64,000 nucleotides of DNA from Planctomycetaceae bacterium (GCA_004556055.1 SFIW01000005.1:9099-73098); one strand, 5' to 3'; numbered from the stretch's first letter, positions 52,488 through 62,144 are shown. Numbers and translations are program-made. The notes: generated by a model not told the origin, from the letters alone.

Positions 52488-52613
52488 TCCTTTCTTCGTC
52501 TCATAGTCGACTCATTTCTCTTGTCGACGCGAGTTTTGCGGAGTTCTTTTTCTTGATTTATTTCCCGACTTGCGACTCGACGAACGCTTTTTACATATGG
52601 AAGGACTTATATT

Positions 52614-53237
52614 ATGCCTGTTTTTGCATCGTTTGCGACCACTGTTCTTTACGCGCTTCCCGCCGCCGCCGCGCTCCTCTACGCTTGGTTCCAACTCATC
52701 GCCGCGAATCGTCGCTTGGATCGCGCTTGCGAATTCAAAACGAAAGTCGCCGCAGAAGACGCTTTGGCGTCATTTTTAAAGAAAAACGGCGCGACGTTTC
52801 CGATCGAGAAGGGGGACGACTACCTCGAAAACGCCTATGATCCAGCTAAGGGAGAAATTCTCCTCAGTCCCGACGTATTTGGATGTGTCGACGCATGTTC
52901 AGTCGCTAGCGCTCTCAACGCCGGAAGTCAAGCTCTGGCGTATCGCAACGCCCCCGAGACGGTCGACCAAATCGCGCGCCTTCATTCGATCACAACCTGG
53001 TGGTTCTGGGGCGTGTTTTGCATTCTTGGGTTTGCCGTCATGGGAGAGTCGTTTATTGGAACGTGCGTCGGATACGCGACCCTGATTCCCCTCTACGCCA
53101 TGTTTAGTATCCGCAAGAATATCATGAAAAGGAATCAGGCTCCCGCGCTCGAATTCGTTCAATCTTCCGGACTCTTCAACCTCGAGGAAGCGACCGTCCT
53201 GAAGAAAACGCTCGCCGCGGCGCTCGTTAATCCGTGA
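52614..53237 (+). CDS. YugP-like membrane protein lacking the zinc-binding HExxH
   Basis: The 207-residue protein follows the YugP neutral zinc metallopeptidase family. It has an N-terminal membrane helix, a helical segment (VAAEDALASFLKKNG), NAYDPAKGEILLSPDVFG (compare the family's HYNP...LCLSDSVYG), a helix in the protease-motif position and C-terminal membrane helices. Where YugP has AAHExGHA, this protein reads SALNAGSQA (residues 99-107): both His and the Glu are gone. It should be proteolytically inactive. GGAAGGA precedes the ATG. Confidence 0.6.
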   Translation: MPVFASFATTVLYALPAAAALLYAWFQLIAANRRLDRACEFKTKVAAEDALASFLKKNGATFPIEKGDDYLENAYDPAKGEILLSPDVFGCVDACSVASALNAGSQALAYRNAPETVDQIARLHSITTWWFWGVFCILGFAVMGESFIGTCVGYATLIPLYAMFSIRKNIMKRNQAPALEFVQSSGLFNLEEATVLKKTLAAALVNP

Positions 53238-53295
53238 AACGTCAACGACGAAGAAGGCGCCAAACGTCGACGCGCGGCGCCCTTCGGGATATCGT

Positions 53296-55011
53296 TCAAC
53301 GATTGCGCCAAAATGCCGGCGAGAATAGCGCGAGAACGCACCAAATTTCTAATCGTCCGACGATCATCGCCCAGCTAAAGATGATCTTGGACGCCTCGGA
53401 AATCGAACCAAAATTTCCCGTCGAACCGAAGCATCCAAACGCCAGGCCTGTGTTGCTGAACATCGCGATCGTTCCCATGAAGACGTCGAAGAGCTTTTCG
53501 ACAGGGGAACGATCCTGGCTTGTCCAAAGCGAGTCGGGTTCAATTGCCGCAACGACGAAGGCCGTTATGAAGACGAGCGCGCAATAAGACGCGATGAACC
53601 TTAGCGCGGCGCCTGCGGTTTCCGGCTCCACGTTTTGTCCGCCAAGCTTCGTGATTTTGACGACGTTCGGACGGAATTTCTTCTGCGTTTCGTTCACGAT
53701 AAGCCGCAGCGCCAGCGCCATTCGATAGACCTTCACTCCCCCCGCCGGAGAACCGGCGCATCCTCCCATAACCATCACGAAGATGAATAAAATCATCGTC
53801 GCGACGTTCCAATATTCGTATTTACATACGGCAAGGCCCGTGCTCGTCATCAAAGAAACCGTTTGGAAGAGAGAATTTCGGAACGCTTCGTTATAATCCT
53901 TGCAAACGATGACGCACTTTTTCCTAACCGAGGGCTCGGACAGTCCGTTCACTACGTTGGACGTCCCCGATTCGAATCCTTCGAGCTCGCACGGATGTTT
54001 CCCTTGTTGCGCGAGCGCACGGTGCGCCTGAATATTGGCGGTAGGAGCCCGCGTCCCTCGAAAGACGAAATTATGATTAACGACGCCAAGAACTGTCGCC
54101 AAGATCGACACGACTAGGATCGACGTGATATAAAATCGAAATTCAACGTCCTTGAAGAGTTTCTCAAAAGAACCTCGCGACGCCCAATATAGGAGCCAAA
54201 AGTTGATTCCCGAGACCGCCATGAAGAATACCATTCCGTATTCAAGCATATTCGTGCGCACACCAGCGGCTTGCGAGAAGAAGCCAGCGCTATCGTTTCG
54301 CGTGCTAAATCCCCCGTTGGAAGTAATCGAGAATGCGTGCGTAATCGAGTCGTAAAGGGATGCGCCGCAGAAGAGAAACCAGATGAAGACCGACAAAAAT
54401 AGGACGAAGTAAATCAGGACGAGAGACCCCGCAAGGGACTGGATCTTGACGAAAGGCAGCGCCCCCGAAAAGAGGTGTTCAACCTTCAATATTGCTTTGC
54501 CGCTCGCGCCTTTCCCCAAAAAGGCGACAAAGCAACAGACGACGCCGAGCCCACCGATGAAGTGGGTGAGGCATCGCCAGAACAAAATCGAGCGCGGCAA
54601 CGTTGACGGATCCTCCAGTTCGCCGAAGACGGACGCGCCTGTTGTCGTCAACCCGGAAGATGATTCAAAGAGCGCGTCGGCGAAGGTGAAAGGCACGCCT
54701 TTCAGGCGTTCTACGCCGCACAAAAGGTAGGGAAGCGTTCCAAGAAGAATCGCAAGAATCCAGCATAACGAGACGCAGGCGAAGGCTTCGCGCAAGTAGA
54801 GACGCGAAGAGTCCGCGCCGCGTCCGAGAATATGGAAGACGAGCCCGACGACGAAGGATATGAGGCTGCTTTTAAATAACGCGCCGACGCCTTTCGCCTC
54901 GAGAACGCCGTCGTTGAGCGGGGGCGTTCCCCAGGGAATGCAAGCGATCATGCACGCTCCAAGGAGCAAGCCGACAACGCCTAGAAAGGCAAAAATTATC
55001 TTGAAGTTCAT
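53296..55011 (-). CDS. trkH: TrkH/KtrB-family potassium uptake membrane protein
   Basis: The 571-residue membrane protein shows repeated pore motifs of the Trk family: ESSSGLTTTGASVF, FSITSNGGFSTRND, MTSTGLAV and FSNTGLAFG. HFIGGLGVVC and GGCAGSPAGGVKVYRM are also typical. It conducts K+ (with H+ or Na+) across the inner membrane. An unusual hydrophilic insert of about 60 residues (around GKHPCELEGFESG) lies before the third pore. The TrkA regulatory partner is not adjacent. It is the last gene of a four-gene minus-strand run. Confidence 0.9.
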   Translation of the reverse strand: MNFKIIFAFLGVVGLLLGACMIACIPWGTPPLNDGVLEAKGVGALFKSSLISFVVGLVFHILGRGADSSRLYLREAFACVSLCWILAILLGTLPYLLCGVERLKGVPFTFADALFESSSGLTTTGASVFGELEDPSTLPRSILFWRCLTHFIGGLGVVCCFVAFLGKGASGKAILKVEHLFSGALPFVKIQSLAGSLVLIYFVLFLSVFIWFLFCGASLYDSITHAFSITSNGGFSTRNDSAGFFSQAAGVRTNMLEYGMVFFMAVSGINFWLLYWASRGSFEKLFKDVEFRFYITSILVVSILATVLGVVNHNFVFRGTRAPTANIQAHRALAQQGKHPCELEGFESGTSNVVNGLSEPSVRKKCVIVCKDYNEAFRNSLFQTVSLMTSTGLAVCKYEYWNVATMILFIFVMVMGGCAGSPAGGVKVYRMALALRLIVNETQKKFRPNVVKITKLGGQNVEPETAGAALRFIASYCALVFITAFVVAAIEPDSLWTSQDRSPVEKLFDVFMGTIAMFSNTGLAFGCFGSTGNFGSISEASKIIFSWAMIVGRLEIWCVLALFSPAFWRNR

Positions 55012-55062
55012 CTATCTCAAAATTACAAGGAGACTCTTAGCTTAGTTGACTCTTTTGCGAGA

Positions 55063-56373
55063 TTACAGTCGAGCGACTGCCGCGCCTGCGCAACGGCGAA
55101 CTAGACCTTTAAATTCAAGCGCCGTGACGAATCCCAAGACTGTCGACGTCGGTTGATTCATAAGACGAACCAATTCGTCCAATGGAATGGGATCTTGCCC
55201 AATTTTATCATAGAGCGCGCGTTCCATCTCTGAGAGAGGTGGAAGCGGCGGCGGAGGCGCGGAAGAGAGCAAAGAGCGTTCCACAGAGGCGGCTCTTTTT
55301 TCTCCGCTCTGTTTCACCTGCTGTTGGCGTTTGGGAACAGAACGGCGCGCGATCGAATTTAGATCGGCGCGGGTCGCCCCTAGCGCGCCCGGCACGGAAA
55401 GGTCGTCGTCGGACGACTTTTGAGGGATTACGCCGCCGTTGGTTCCATAGCTGGGAAGAGCGTTGTAGATATCGTTCGCGGATTCGACAAGAATAGCTCC
55501 CTCGCGGATTAAATCGTGACATCCTTGCGATTGTTTGCTATCGATTGGCCCGGGAATCGCAAAGAGGTCGCGCCCTTGCTCCAGCGCGAAACGCGCTGTA
55601 ATCATCGAGCCGCCCTTTGTTCCCGATTCGACGACGAGAACGCCGATCGACAATGCGCTGATGATTCTATTTCGCGCGGGGAAATTGCCGCGAAATGGTT
55701 TAGTCGTTGGATAATATTCGCTCACGAGCGCGCCGTTGTTAATAATGCGCGCCGCCAGATCTTCATGCTCCTTAGGATAAATATTGGCCACGCCCGTTCC
55801 TAATACGGCGATCGTGCGTCCGCCAACGTCGAGCGCAACTCGATGCGCAATGCCGTCGACTCCAAGCGCCAGACCGCTTATGATCGTGAAACCGTTTTCC
55901 GCCAAATTGGAAACGATTCTCTTAGCGTGGCGCGTTCCGTATTCGGTGACCCCGCGCGTTCCAACGACCGCGATTGCGCGCGCGTCTTTCTCCAAGAGGG
56001 AACCGCGCACATAGAGAAGTTGAGGAGGCGCGTCGAGCGTCCTTAGCCGCGCAGGATAGCGTGAATCGCGTTGAGTGAGAACGGAGATATTATTCTTTTC
56101 ACAAAACTGAGCTATCTCTTCCGGATTGACTGTGTTTCGAGCGTTCCGGATCGATTGCGCCAAATTCTTTCCAACATGCGGGACTGAGAGCAGATCGGAT
56201 AAAGACGCGCGAAGCGTCTCGCCTGCGGAACCGAACGTTTCCAGAAGACTTTGCGCAATATTGGGGCCGACTCCAACCACGGACGCGAGGAGAATCTCGT
56301 CAAGGAGTTCCGACGGTTGATAGACGCGCGTCGGGACAGAGGACGTTTCATATGGGGAAAACTCGAAGGACAT
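55063..56373 (-). CDS. dprA: DNA processing protein DprA
   Basis: The 436-residue protein has an N-terminal helix-hairpin-helix region (VVGVGPNIAQSLLETFGS, PHVGKNLAQSI). The Rossmann-like DprA core follows (AIAVVGTRGVTEYG, SGLALGVDGIAHR, FPARNRIISALS, VVESGTKGGSMITARFALEQGRD), and then a winged-helix C-terminus. DprA loads RecA on incoming single-stranded DNA during natural transformation. A basic spacer of about 60 residues precedes the last domain. The start at 56373 leaves 29 bp after epmA. Confidence 0.93.
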   Translation of the reverse strand: MSFEFSPYETSSVPTRVYQPSELLDEILLASVVGVGPNIAQSLLETFGSAGETLRASLSDLLSVPHVGKNLAQSIRNARNTVNPEEIAQFCEKNNISVLTQRDSRYPARLRTLDAPPQLLYVRGSLLEKDARAIAVVGTRGVTEYGTRHAKRIVSNLAENGFTIISGLALGVDGIAHRVALDVGGRTIAVLGTGVANIYPKEHEDLAARIINNGALVSEYYPTTKPFRGNFPARNRIISALSIGVLVVESGTKGGSMITARFALEQGRDLFAIPGPIDSKQSQGCHDLIREGAILVESANDIYNALPSYGTNGGVIPQKSSDDDLSVPGALGATRADLNSIARRSVPKRQQQVKQSGEKRAASVERSLLSSAPPPPLPPLSEMERALYDKIGQDPIPLDELVRLMNQPTSTVLGFVTALEFKGLVRRCAGAAVARL

Positions 56374-56402
56374 TGCGCTTGTTCCGGAAAAGTAGTGGGT
56401 GT

Positions 56403-57497
56403 TCAAGCCAATTCCGTTGGAAACGCGAGGACGTCGTCGACGCGTCGCGTTCCAAGGAGGACGCAGAGGTATCGGTCGACGCCTAGCGCGCACCCGGAAG
56501 AGGGGGGGAGACCCGCATCCATGGCGGCGAGGAGTCGCGATTCTCGTGGCAACTCCGCGGAACCGTCGCGACGTCGCTGTCCTGCGACGCAGTCGATTCG
56601 CGCGCGCAACACGCTCGCGTCAAGAAGCTCGTCGTAGCCGTTCGCGAGCTCGATTCCATTGGCGAACAATTCAAAGCGACGCGCGACTTCGCACCCGTGC
56701 GCTTGCCCCGTTTGAGCAAGCTGCGATTGCGTTCCGGGATAGTCGTAGAGAAGGACGGGGAAGTCGAATCCCAATGTCGGCTGGACGACTTCGGAGAAGA
56801 TTAGGTCGATCCAATCGTCCTTCTCCGCGTCGTCCTTGTACGATTCGGGATAGGAGACGTTGTTCGCGTCGGCGAACGCGCGAAGATCGGCGATTGAGGA
56901 ACGATGCGGATCAAGTTGGGTCGCGTCGCAAAACGCACGACCGAAGGGAATTTGCTTCGTCTCTTGAGTCGTCCAGCGTTGCGGCTCAATGGAGGTTTCT
57001 TCGTAAAAGCGCCGCGACGTCTCCGCGACAAGACGCGACAACAAGGCGCGTCCCGATTCGTAATCGTCCCCCTTGCGATACCACTCGAGCATGGTGAATT
57101 CAACGTTGTGAAGCGTTCCCCTGTCTCCTTGACGATACGCGGGCGCAAGCTGATAGATCGCGTCCATTCCTGCGGCGAGAAGGCGTTTCATCGCAAATTC
57201 AGGGGACGTTTGCAGGTAGAAAGTGGTTTCTTCTCGACGCGCGACTTCCGGAGAGGAGAAGCGCGTCGAGGAGAAGTCGTCGCATTCACGCCAGCTTTTG
57301 TTGAGCTTTACAGGAATGGCTTCGACGAATCGGTCGACGACCACGTCGCGCGAGAGAGTTGGCGTCGATGTTTCGACAAAGTTCCTTGCGTCAAAAAAGG
57401 AGCGCAAAATGCGATATAAGACGGCGCGACGGCGAAGATTTTCTAAGGGCGCGGTCGGTCTAAACCTTATTGACGATCGTTGTCGCTCTGCTTCCAT
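56403..57497 (-). CDS. epmA: Elongation factor P lysine ligase EpmA (PoxA/GenX)
   Basis: The 364-residue protein is a LysRS-like catalytic core without the anticodon domain. It shows FVETSTPTLSRD, YLQTSPEFAMKRLLAAG, YQLAPAYRQGDRGTLHNVEFTMLEWYR, FELFANGIELANGYDEL and the class II motif 3 ending GCALGVDRYLCVLLG. It attaches beta-lysine to EF-P. The EF-P and EpmB genes are not in the window. GGAG lies 9 bases before the ATG at 57497. It starts 29 bp after the phosphoesterase gene. Confidence 0.92.
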   Translation of the reverse strand: MEAERQRSSIRFRPTAPLENLRRRAVLYRILRSFFDARNFVETSTPTLSRDVVVDRFVEAIPVKLNKSWRECDDFSSTRFSSPEVARREETTFYLQTSPEFAMKRLLAAGMDAIYQLAPAYRQGDRGTLHNVEFTMLEWYRKGDDYESGRALLSRLVAETSRRFYEETSIEPQRWTTQETKQIPFGRAFCDATQLDPHRSSIADLRAFADANNVSYPESYKDDAEKDDWIDLIFSEVVQPTLGFDFPVLLYDYPGTQSQLAQTGQAHGCEVARRFELFANGIELANGYDELLDASVLRARIDCVAGQRRRDGSAELPRESRLLAAMDAGLPPSSGCALGVDRYLCVLLGTRRVDDVLAFPTELA

Positions 57498-57526
57498 AAC
57501 CATTTCTCCAAGACGCAACGGACGCG

Positions 57527-58447
57527 TCAAACAAAGTTGAACTCGTAAAGGTTCCCCTGGAAATTTCCGCCGACTACATACTGAGTCGCGCTGTCGGAAA
57601 ATTGACAGACGTGGTTGTAGTGTAAATGACCGCTCAAATGCGCCTTGAAAAGAGGTTGCGTTTTAAGCCACGAAAGGAATCGATCTGAAGATTCGCGTTT
57701 CGTGTCGGGAGCGCCTAGAAGAAAAGAGAAGCGTTCTTTTTTCTCTTCCATCTGAACGTGATATAACTCGGGAGTGAAGAAGGGAACGTGGCACAAGGTG
57801 ACGATCGGCAACCCTTTTTTAACTTCCTTCTCGAAGAGTTCGATAATGTTATCCGCCACGTAATGATAAACGTCGTCGAACGCGACGAAATTGACTCCGT
57901 TGACGATTTTTGAGGCGAAACGCAGGTCGTTCGGGAAAGATTTTTGAACGCGGTCAAAACTCTGCGCCTTATACGCCTCGTCCTCTTTCGCTTCCCCTAA
58001 ATAATGACTGTACTCGTGGTTTCCCGCTGAAACGAAACGGGAGTCGTTTCCCATATTATCGTAGAAATTTTTGACGTATTCTAAGTTCTTTTCACTTAGA
58101 AAATCGATCATGTCGCCTGTGTGCAGAAGGAGCGCGTCCTTCTTCTTTGCATATTCTGCGGAGGCGAGAAAGTAGCGTTCGGCCTTGGAAAAATATTTCG
58201 AACGGCTTTCCGCGAGTTTTTGCGTTCGCTCCGTGTCGCGCGCATCGCTAAAAGTAATGTGCGTGTCGGAGATGTGAACGGCGGTAAAAGGTCGTTCCGC
58301 GCCGACGTTAAGCGTATGACGTTCAATTTTTAAGTCGTCGAGCGCTTCGGCTCCTACGCTCATTGAGACGTTGTCGGTCAAAAAAATTGCGGGAGCAGCG
58401 CATAAGGACGCGCTCAACTTCAGAAAATCGCGGCGATTCAACGTCAT
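57527..58447 (-). CDS. Tat-exported metallophosphoesterase
   Basis: The 306-residue protein has a twin-arginine signal (NRRDFLKLSASLCAAPAIF) and the calcineurin-like metal motifs in order: VHISDTHI, LLHTGDMID, SAGNHEYS, TLCHVPFF and SGHLHYNH. It should hydrolyse phosphate esters with a two-metal centre after export. The substrate is unknown. It is the first gene of the minus-strand run that continues with epmA, dprA and trkH. Confidence 0.88.
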   Translation of the reverse strand: MTLNRRDFLKLSASLCAAPAIFLTDNVSMSVGAEALDDLKIERHTLNVGAERPFTAVHISDTHITFSDARDTERTQKLAESRSKYFSKAERYFLASAEYAKKKDALLLHTGDMIDFLSEKNLEYVKNFYDNMGNDSRFVSAGNHEYSHYLGEAKEDEAYKAQSFDRVQKSFPNDLRFASKIVNGVNFVAFDDVYHYVADNIIELFEKEVKKGLPIVTLCHVPFFTPELYHVQMEEKKERFSFLLGAPDTKRESSDRFLSWLKTQPLFKAHLSGHLHYNHVCQFSDSATQYVVGGNFQGNLYEFNFV

Positions 58448-58707
58448 GATATCAACAACCCTTCAATAGCGGCGCCGATAACGGCGCGCAGAGGATAAAC
58501 AATGCGTAACTAGACGTCCACGCGACGCCTTAACGTCCGTTTATTTTAGCCAGTCGACGTCCGGCGTCAATCTTGAGGAAAGGGTAAGATCTCTCTTGAC
58601 GCGCGAGCGATACTTTTCTAACCTTCCGACTGATTGCGCGCGCATGTGTCGCGCCGCGTTTTACAAAACTCCATGGGACGGTTCCTTGACCGATTGTTTC
58701 ACGATTC

Positions 58708-59892
58708 ATGACAAGACTCTCCGCTTTCGTACGAATCTTAGCCGCGTTTTACGCGTGCGTGCTCGCTTCCTGCGAGAGTCTTCATACTGGGGACAACGCG
58801 CCGATTCCTCAACCGCTCTTAGAGAAACGTAAGTCGATCGAAAGGCTACGTCTTGCGCCCGACGCGGTCGTTTTTGACGTTTTAATTGCGCATGTGCCGT
58901 ACAACGAACGCGATCTTGTACGTGAATTATGGCGCGACGTCGACGAATTGGAACTCGGCGACTCCAAAAGAATCGCCCTCAACGAACAAGGAATTCGCGT
59001 TGGACTACTCGGCGCTTCTCCCCCGGAGTCTCTTTCAAAACTCCTTGCGCTCAAAGGTCGAGAATTACGCGCGTCGCTCATGGAAGAAGTCGACGCGTCG
59101 AAAGTCGAATCGACTCTGGAACCGATCTCCTATTCGAAGCCCGTCTCCTTGCGTTCCGGGATGAAAAGCACGGTTCTGATGCGTTCCGATACGATTGCTT
59201 CCGCCCCCGTCTTAGAGAAAAACGTCGACGGCGAACTTGAAGGGAAGACATACTCGAACGTTTCCCCCGCGCTGAGCGTCGCGATCGACCAGTTGCCAGA
59301 CGGTTCGGTTCTCTTCGATCTCGCGCCGTATTTACGTTACGGCGCGCCTCAGTCGGTGACGCGCTATCAGCACGGACAGTTGGTTAAGACGCAAGAACAG
59401 CCGACAAAATTCTTCGACTCCCTTCGCTTCTCCCTTGGCTTACGTCCAGGACAGTTTTTAGTTCTTGGAGCAAGCGACGCGAATACCGACGCGCTTGGAA
59501 GGTACTTCTTCAACGAAGGCGGCGATGATTTCGAACAAACGGTTCTCGTGATCCGTCTGCTCGTTACGCAGCACGACGGTCAGATTGATCGGTTCCCCGA
59601 TTTTAAAGAGATGATCTCGGGAGACGAGAGCTATTCTGAAGATTTTGACAACGATTTCCTTAAAACGGCTCCGGATATTGTCTTCTCGTCCGAAAAGGAC
59701 GACGAGACGACGAAGGAGGAGGATTTACCGCAATTTGACGGAGAGCTCGACGTCGACTCATTTGACGAGGAAGACCCTTGGGAAAATGCGCCGGTCGAGG
59801 AGAACGAGTCCATTTCCGACTCGAAAAAATCATGGTTTCAGAATCCTTTCGGAGGAGGGAACCGCGGCTCTCTTAAAGACGCGCGGATGTAA
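58708..59892 (+). CDS. Lipoprotein of unknown function with acidic tail
   Basis: The 394-residue protein has a lipoprotein signal with lipobox VLASC (Cys at about residue 22). The folded body is rich in beta strands, with VVFDVLIAHVPYNERDLVRELW near the N-terminus and PDGSVLFDLAPYLRYG and FFDSLRFSLGLRPGQFLVLG later. The tail is strongly acidic and ends basic. I know of similar unnamed planctomycete proteins but cannot assign a function. The upstream 260 bp includes GCCGATAA (58474-58481) without a good -35. Confidence 0.7.
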   Translation: MTRLSAFVRILAAFYACVLASCESLHTGDNAPIPQPLLEKRKSIERLRLAPDAVVFDVLIAHVPYNERDLVRELWRDVDELELGDSKRIALNEQGIRVGLLGASPPESLSKLLALKGRELRASLMEEVDASKVESTLEPISYSKPVSLRSGMKSTVLMRSDTIASAPVLEKNVDGELEGKTYSNVSPALSVAIDQLPDGSVLFDLAPYLRYGAPQSVTRYQHGQLVKTQEQPTKFFDSLRFSLGLRPGQFLVLGASDANTDALGRYFFNEGGDDFEQTVLVIRLLVTQHDGQIDRFPDFKEMISGDESYSEDFDNDFLKTAPDIVFSSEKDDETTKEEDLPQFDGELDVDSFDEEDPWENAPVEENESISDSKKSWFQNPFGGGNRGSLKDARM

Positions 59893-59935
59893 GAAAAATT
59901 TTATCGTTGATTTGTGAATTACAATTCTTACCCGC

Positions 59936-59964
59936 TTGCCTAGGAATTGCGTAAGCGCTACAAT
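59936..59964 (+). promoter_or_regulatory. Promoter of infC
   Basis: TTGCCT (59936-59941), a 17-bp spacer, TACAAT (59959-59964). It predicts a leader of about 150 bases with several small hairpins (for example GGCGT / ACGCC around 60053-60080), which may take part in feedback control. Confidence 0.55.
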
Positions 59965-60121
59965 GGAACTCGATTGGCGAGAGCGTCGACCGACGCGCTC
60001 CTTCGTCATAGTCCATCCGCCCAGCGCGGCGGCGTCGGTGTTAGATTGTGGTTGGCGTAGGCGCTTTTTACGCCGACTTTATTCCCTCAAACTTTGGAGA
60101 AAGGCTCTTAAAAGTAAGAAC

Positions 60122-60676
60122 ATGGGTTTTCGGAGGATGGATAACAACGGTCCCCGTCCGGGGAACGCTGGCGCTAACGGCGGACAGCGTGTCAATGAGA
60201 TGATTCGCGTTCCACAAGTGCTCGTCATCTCAGAAAAGGGCGAACAGCTTGGCGTAATGAGTCCGCAAGAGGCGTTGGCGCGCGCGCGCGCCGTCGATCT
60301 TGATCTTGTTGAAATGGCGCCGCAGGCGCGACCCCCCGTGTGCCGTATTATGGACTACGGTAAGTTCAAGTTCGATCAGCGTCGACGCGCCTCAAATCAG
60401 AAGTCTAATAAGCCGCAGATCAGAGAACTGCGACTCCGTCCTAAAATTGGCGCCGCCGACGTTGAAGTGAAAGTTAACAAGGCGCGTGAGTTTCTGGAGA
60501 AAGACAAGGATAAGGTCATTCTTGTTCTCTGCTTCAAGGGTCGCGAATGCGCCCACGTTGAAGAGGGGGAAAAGCTCATGGACTTGATTTTCAAGAAGGT
60601 GGAGGATATCGCTAAGATCGAAGCTCCCCCAAAGCTCATGGGAAAACGCATGACATGTACTCTCGCCCCTAAATGA
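60122..60676 (+). CDS. infC: Translation initiation factor IF-3
   Basis: The 184-residue protein shows VNEMIRVPQVLVISEKGEQLGV, AVDLDLVEMAPQARPPVCRIMDYGKFKF and, in the C-terminal domain, KPQIRELRLRPKIG, EVKVNKAREFLEKDKDK and KRMTCTLAPK. IF-3 binds the 30S subunit and proofreads initiation. I place the start at ATG 60122; the longer frame from 59936 begins inside the promoter. The ribosome site is weak, which is common for infC. rpmI and rplT, the usual partners, do not follow. Confidence 0.92.
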   Translation: MGFRRMDNNGPRPGNAGANGGQRVNEMIRVPQVLVISEKGEQLGVMSPQEALARARAVDLDLVEMAPQARPPVCRIMDYGKFKFDQRRRASNQKSNKPQIRELRLRPKIGAADVEVKVNKAREFLEKDKDKVILVLCFKGRECAHVEEGEKLMDLIFKKVEDIAKIEAPPKLMGKRMTCTLAPK

Positions 60677-60844
60677 TAGAGGCGAATTGCGCGCTTCCGT
60701 CGCGCGTAGGTTAATATTAGTATGCAATTGGCGACGCGCGAGTCTCTTGAGACTCGCCGTTCTCCTCGTTTGTTTGGAGTCGCGGCATGACGTCGCTTAA
60801 ACGTCGTAGAGACGACGTTAGTCCAGGGAAAGGATTCCTTTACG

Positions 60845-61714
60845 ATGAGGTTGTCGTATACGCTTAAATATTTGCTTGGCTTGGCGTTCTGCCTCGTTGC
60901 GGTCGCGCTCTTCTCATTACAGCGCGCCTATTCTGCCGTTGGGCCGTCTTTTGCCGACGCGTCGCCTAATGATTCGCCCGTACGGCTTCTCGATGGCGAC
61001 GGTGAAAACGAAAATCAGTTTCGCATTGACAATAGCGTGAGTTTCATCCGCAATGAACGCGAGACAAAATACCAGTCTTCCACCGTTTTTTACGGTGATT
61101 TGGTTTTCGATTTTATCGGCGATAACGGTGAAATTGTTGTCTATTCGTTGCGAGCGCAGAAGTTCGTGCTCATCGACCCGATTCGGAGAATGAGAACGGC
61201 GATTGACGAACAGGAGCTCGAACGCTTTACGTCTCGTATCAAAGAAATCATAAAGGAGGAGAAAAAGGATGGTTTTTCACTCTTTTTGATTGATCCGTCC
61301 TTTGAAATTTCGTGCAAGGAAAACGAATATTTCTTCCAAAGCCGTTGGATTGACTATCGCGCGACGACGCAAATTCTAGATAACGAGAAAATTGCCGACG
61401 CGTATTTCCGTTTCGTTGAGGCGATGGGGAAACTCAACGTCTATATGAATCCGGGGGTCTTGACTCCCTTGGCGAGAATCGAGGCGAATAAAACGTTCAT
61501 GGAGTCGGCGCTCTTTCCCGAAAAAATCGTCATGGAAATATATCCCAAGGGAAAGAACATTTTCGCAAAGACGTTTGTCGTTGAAAATACCGCCGCTCTA
61601 GCGCGTCGCATTTCAGAATGCGATAGAAATCGGATTACTCGCGCCGTCCATTTCTACGAACAATTTCCGTTTGTGAGTTTTAGCGAATATTTCGAAAAAA
61701 ACAATGGAAAATAA
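60845..61714 (+). CDS. Secreted protein of unknown function
   Basis: The 289-residue protein has a signal peptide (YLLGLAFCLVAVALFSLQRAYS). A beta-rich domain follows with YGDLVFDFIGDNGEIVVYSLRAQKFVLIDP, then helices (EQELERFTSRIKEIIKEEKK). The pattern of a strand domain over a reported metal-free core is reminiscent of other planctomycete exported proteins, but no family is recognised. AAAGGA precedes the ATG, and a strong terminator follows. Confidence 0.7.
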   Translation: MRLSYTLKYLLGLAFCLVAVALFSLQRAYSAVGPSFADASPNDSPVRLLDGDGENENQFRIDNSVSFIRNERETKYQSSTVFYGDLVFDFIGDNGEIVVYSLRAQKFVLIDPIRRMRTAIDEQELERFTSRIKEIIKEEKKDGFSLFLIDPSFEISCKENEYFFQSRWIDYRATTQILDNEKIADAYFRFVEAMGKLNVYMNPGVLTPLARIEANKTFMESALFPEKIVMEIYPKGKNIFAKTFVVENTAALARRISECDRNRITRAVHFYEQFPFVSFSEYFEKNNGK

Positions 61715-61743
61715 TGGACGCGATCCTGCCCGTTGTCATTTCT

Positions 61744-61786
61744 AAAGGAGCGTCGCTTCTAAAGCGTGGACGCTCCTTTCTTTTTT
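61744..61786 (+). terminator. Terminator after the secreted protein gene
   Basis: A perfect 11-bp stem AAAGGAGCGTC (61744-61754) / GACGCTCCTTT (61769-61779) is followed by CTTTTTT. Confidence 0.85.
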
Positions 61787-62144
61787 CAAAGCCTGTAAGT
61801 TCCAACTGTAGGGGCGCTGATCAAACTTCTTAAAGGAACGTAAGCTCTCTCGTTACGGCACGAACCTCTCGCTTTTCAGAAAAGAAGATTCAATCCTTCC
61901 CTTTCTCTATCCTTTGATTCGTCATTACGCTTTTTGATTGCAAAGATTTCCTAGCGGTTCGGCGTTACTTCTTGTAATGAATCCTCAATTATTTTGGAGT
62001 CTACTGGCGACGAAGGCTTCAGTTCTGGCGACTTTGTCGAGATGCGGCGGACGTTTTTCGAGGAGAGAATATTGAAGAAATTGAGAAGAGAAGATTCGTC
62101 GGAGATCGGCGCGTTTTTCTACAGTCGTTAGACGAGACAAAAAA
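61787..62144. other. Gene-free stretch between convergent genes
   Basis: About 360 bases lie between two terminators. No credible ORF, tRNA or repeat was seen. It may be a degraded gene or a small-RNA locus, but nothing in the sequence shows this. Confidence 0.4.

Noticed and set aside
52273..52506. 77-codon frame overlapping the uncertain gene after hemE
   Set aside because: No ribosome site, and codon usage is poorer than in the frame it overlaps.
53255..53281. Hairpin AGGCGCC/GGCGCC between the YugP-like gene and trkH
   Set aside because: No T run follows on either strand, so a terminator cannot be supported.
58455..58481. Perfect GCCGATAA (58474-58481) as a fourth sigma-28 promoter
   Set aside because: The base run 15 positions upstream is ACAA, not TAAA, and the element is 230 bases from the lipoprotein gene, so I did not count it.
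59936..60121. N-terminal extension of IF-3 by about 60 residues
   Set aside because: Its start codon falls inside the predicted -35 box, and the residues are not IF-3-like.
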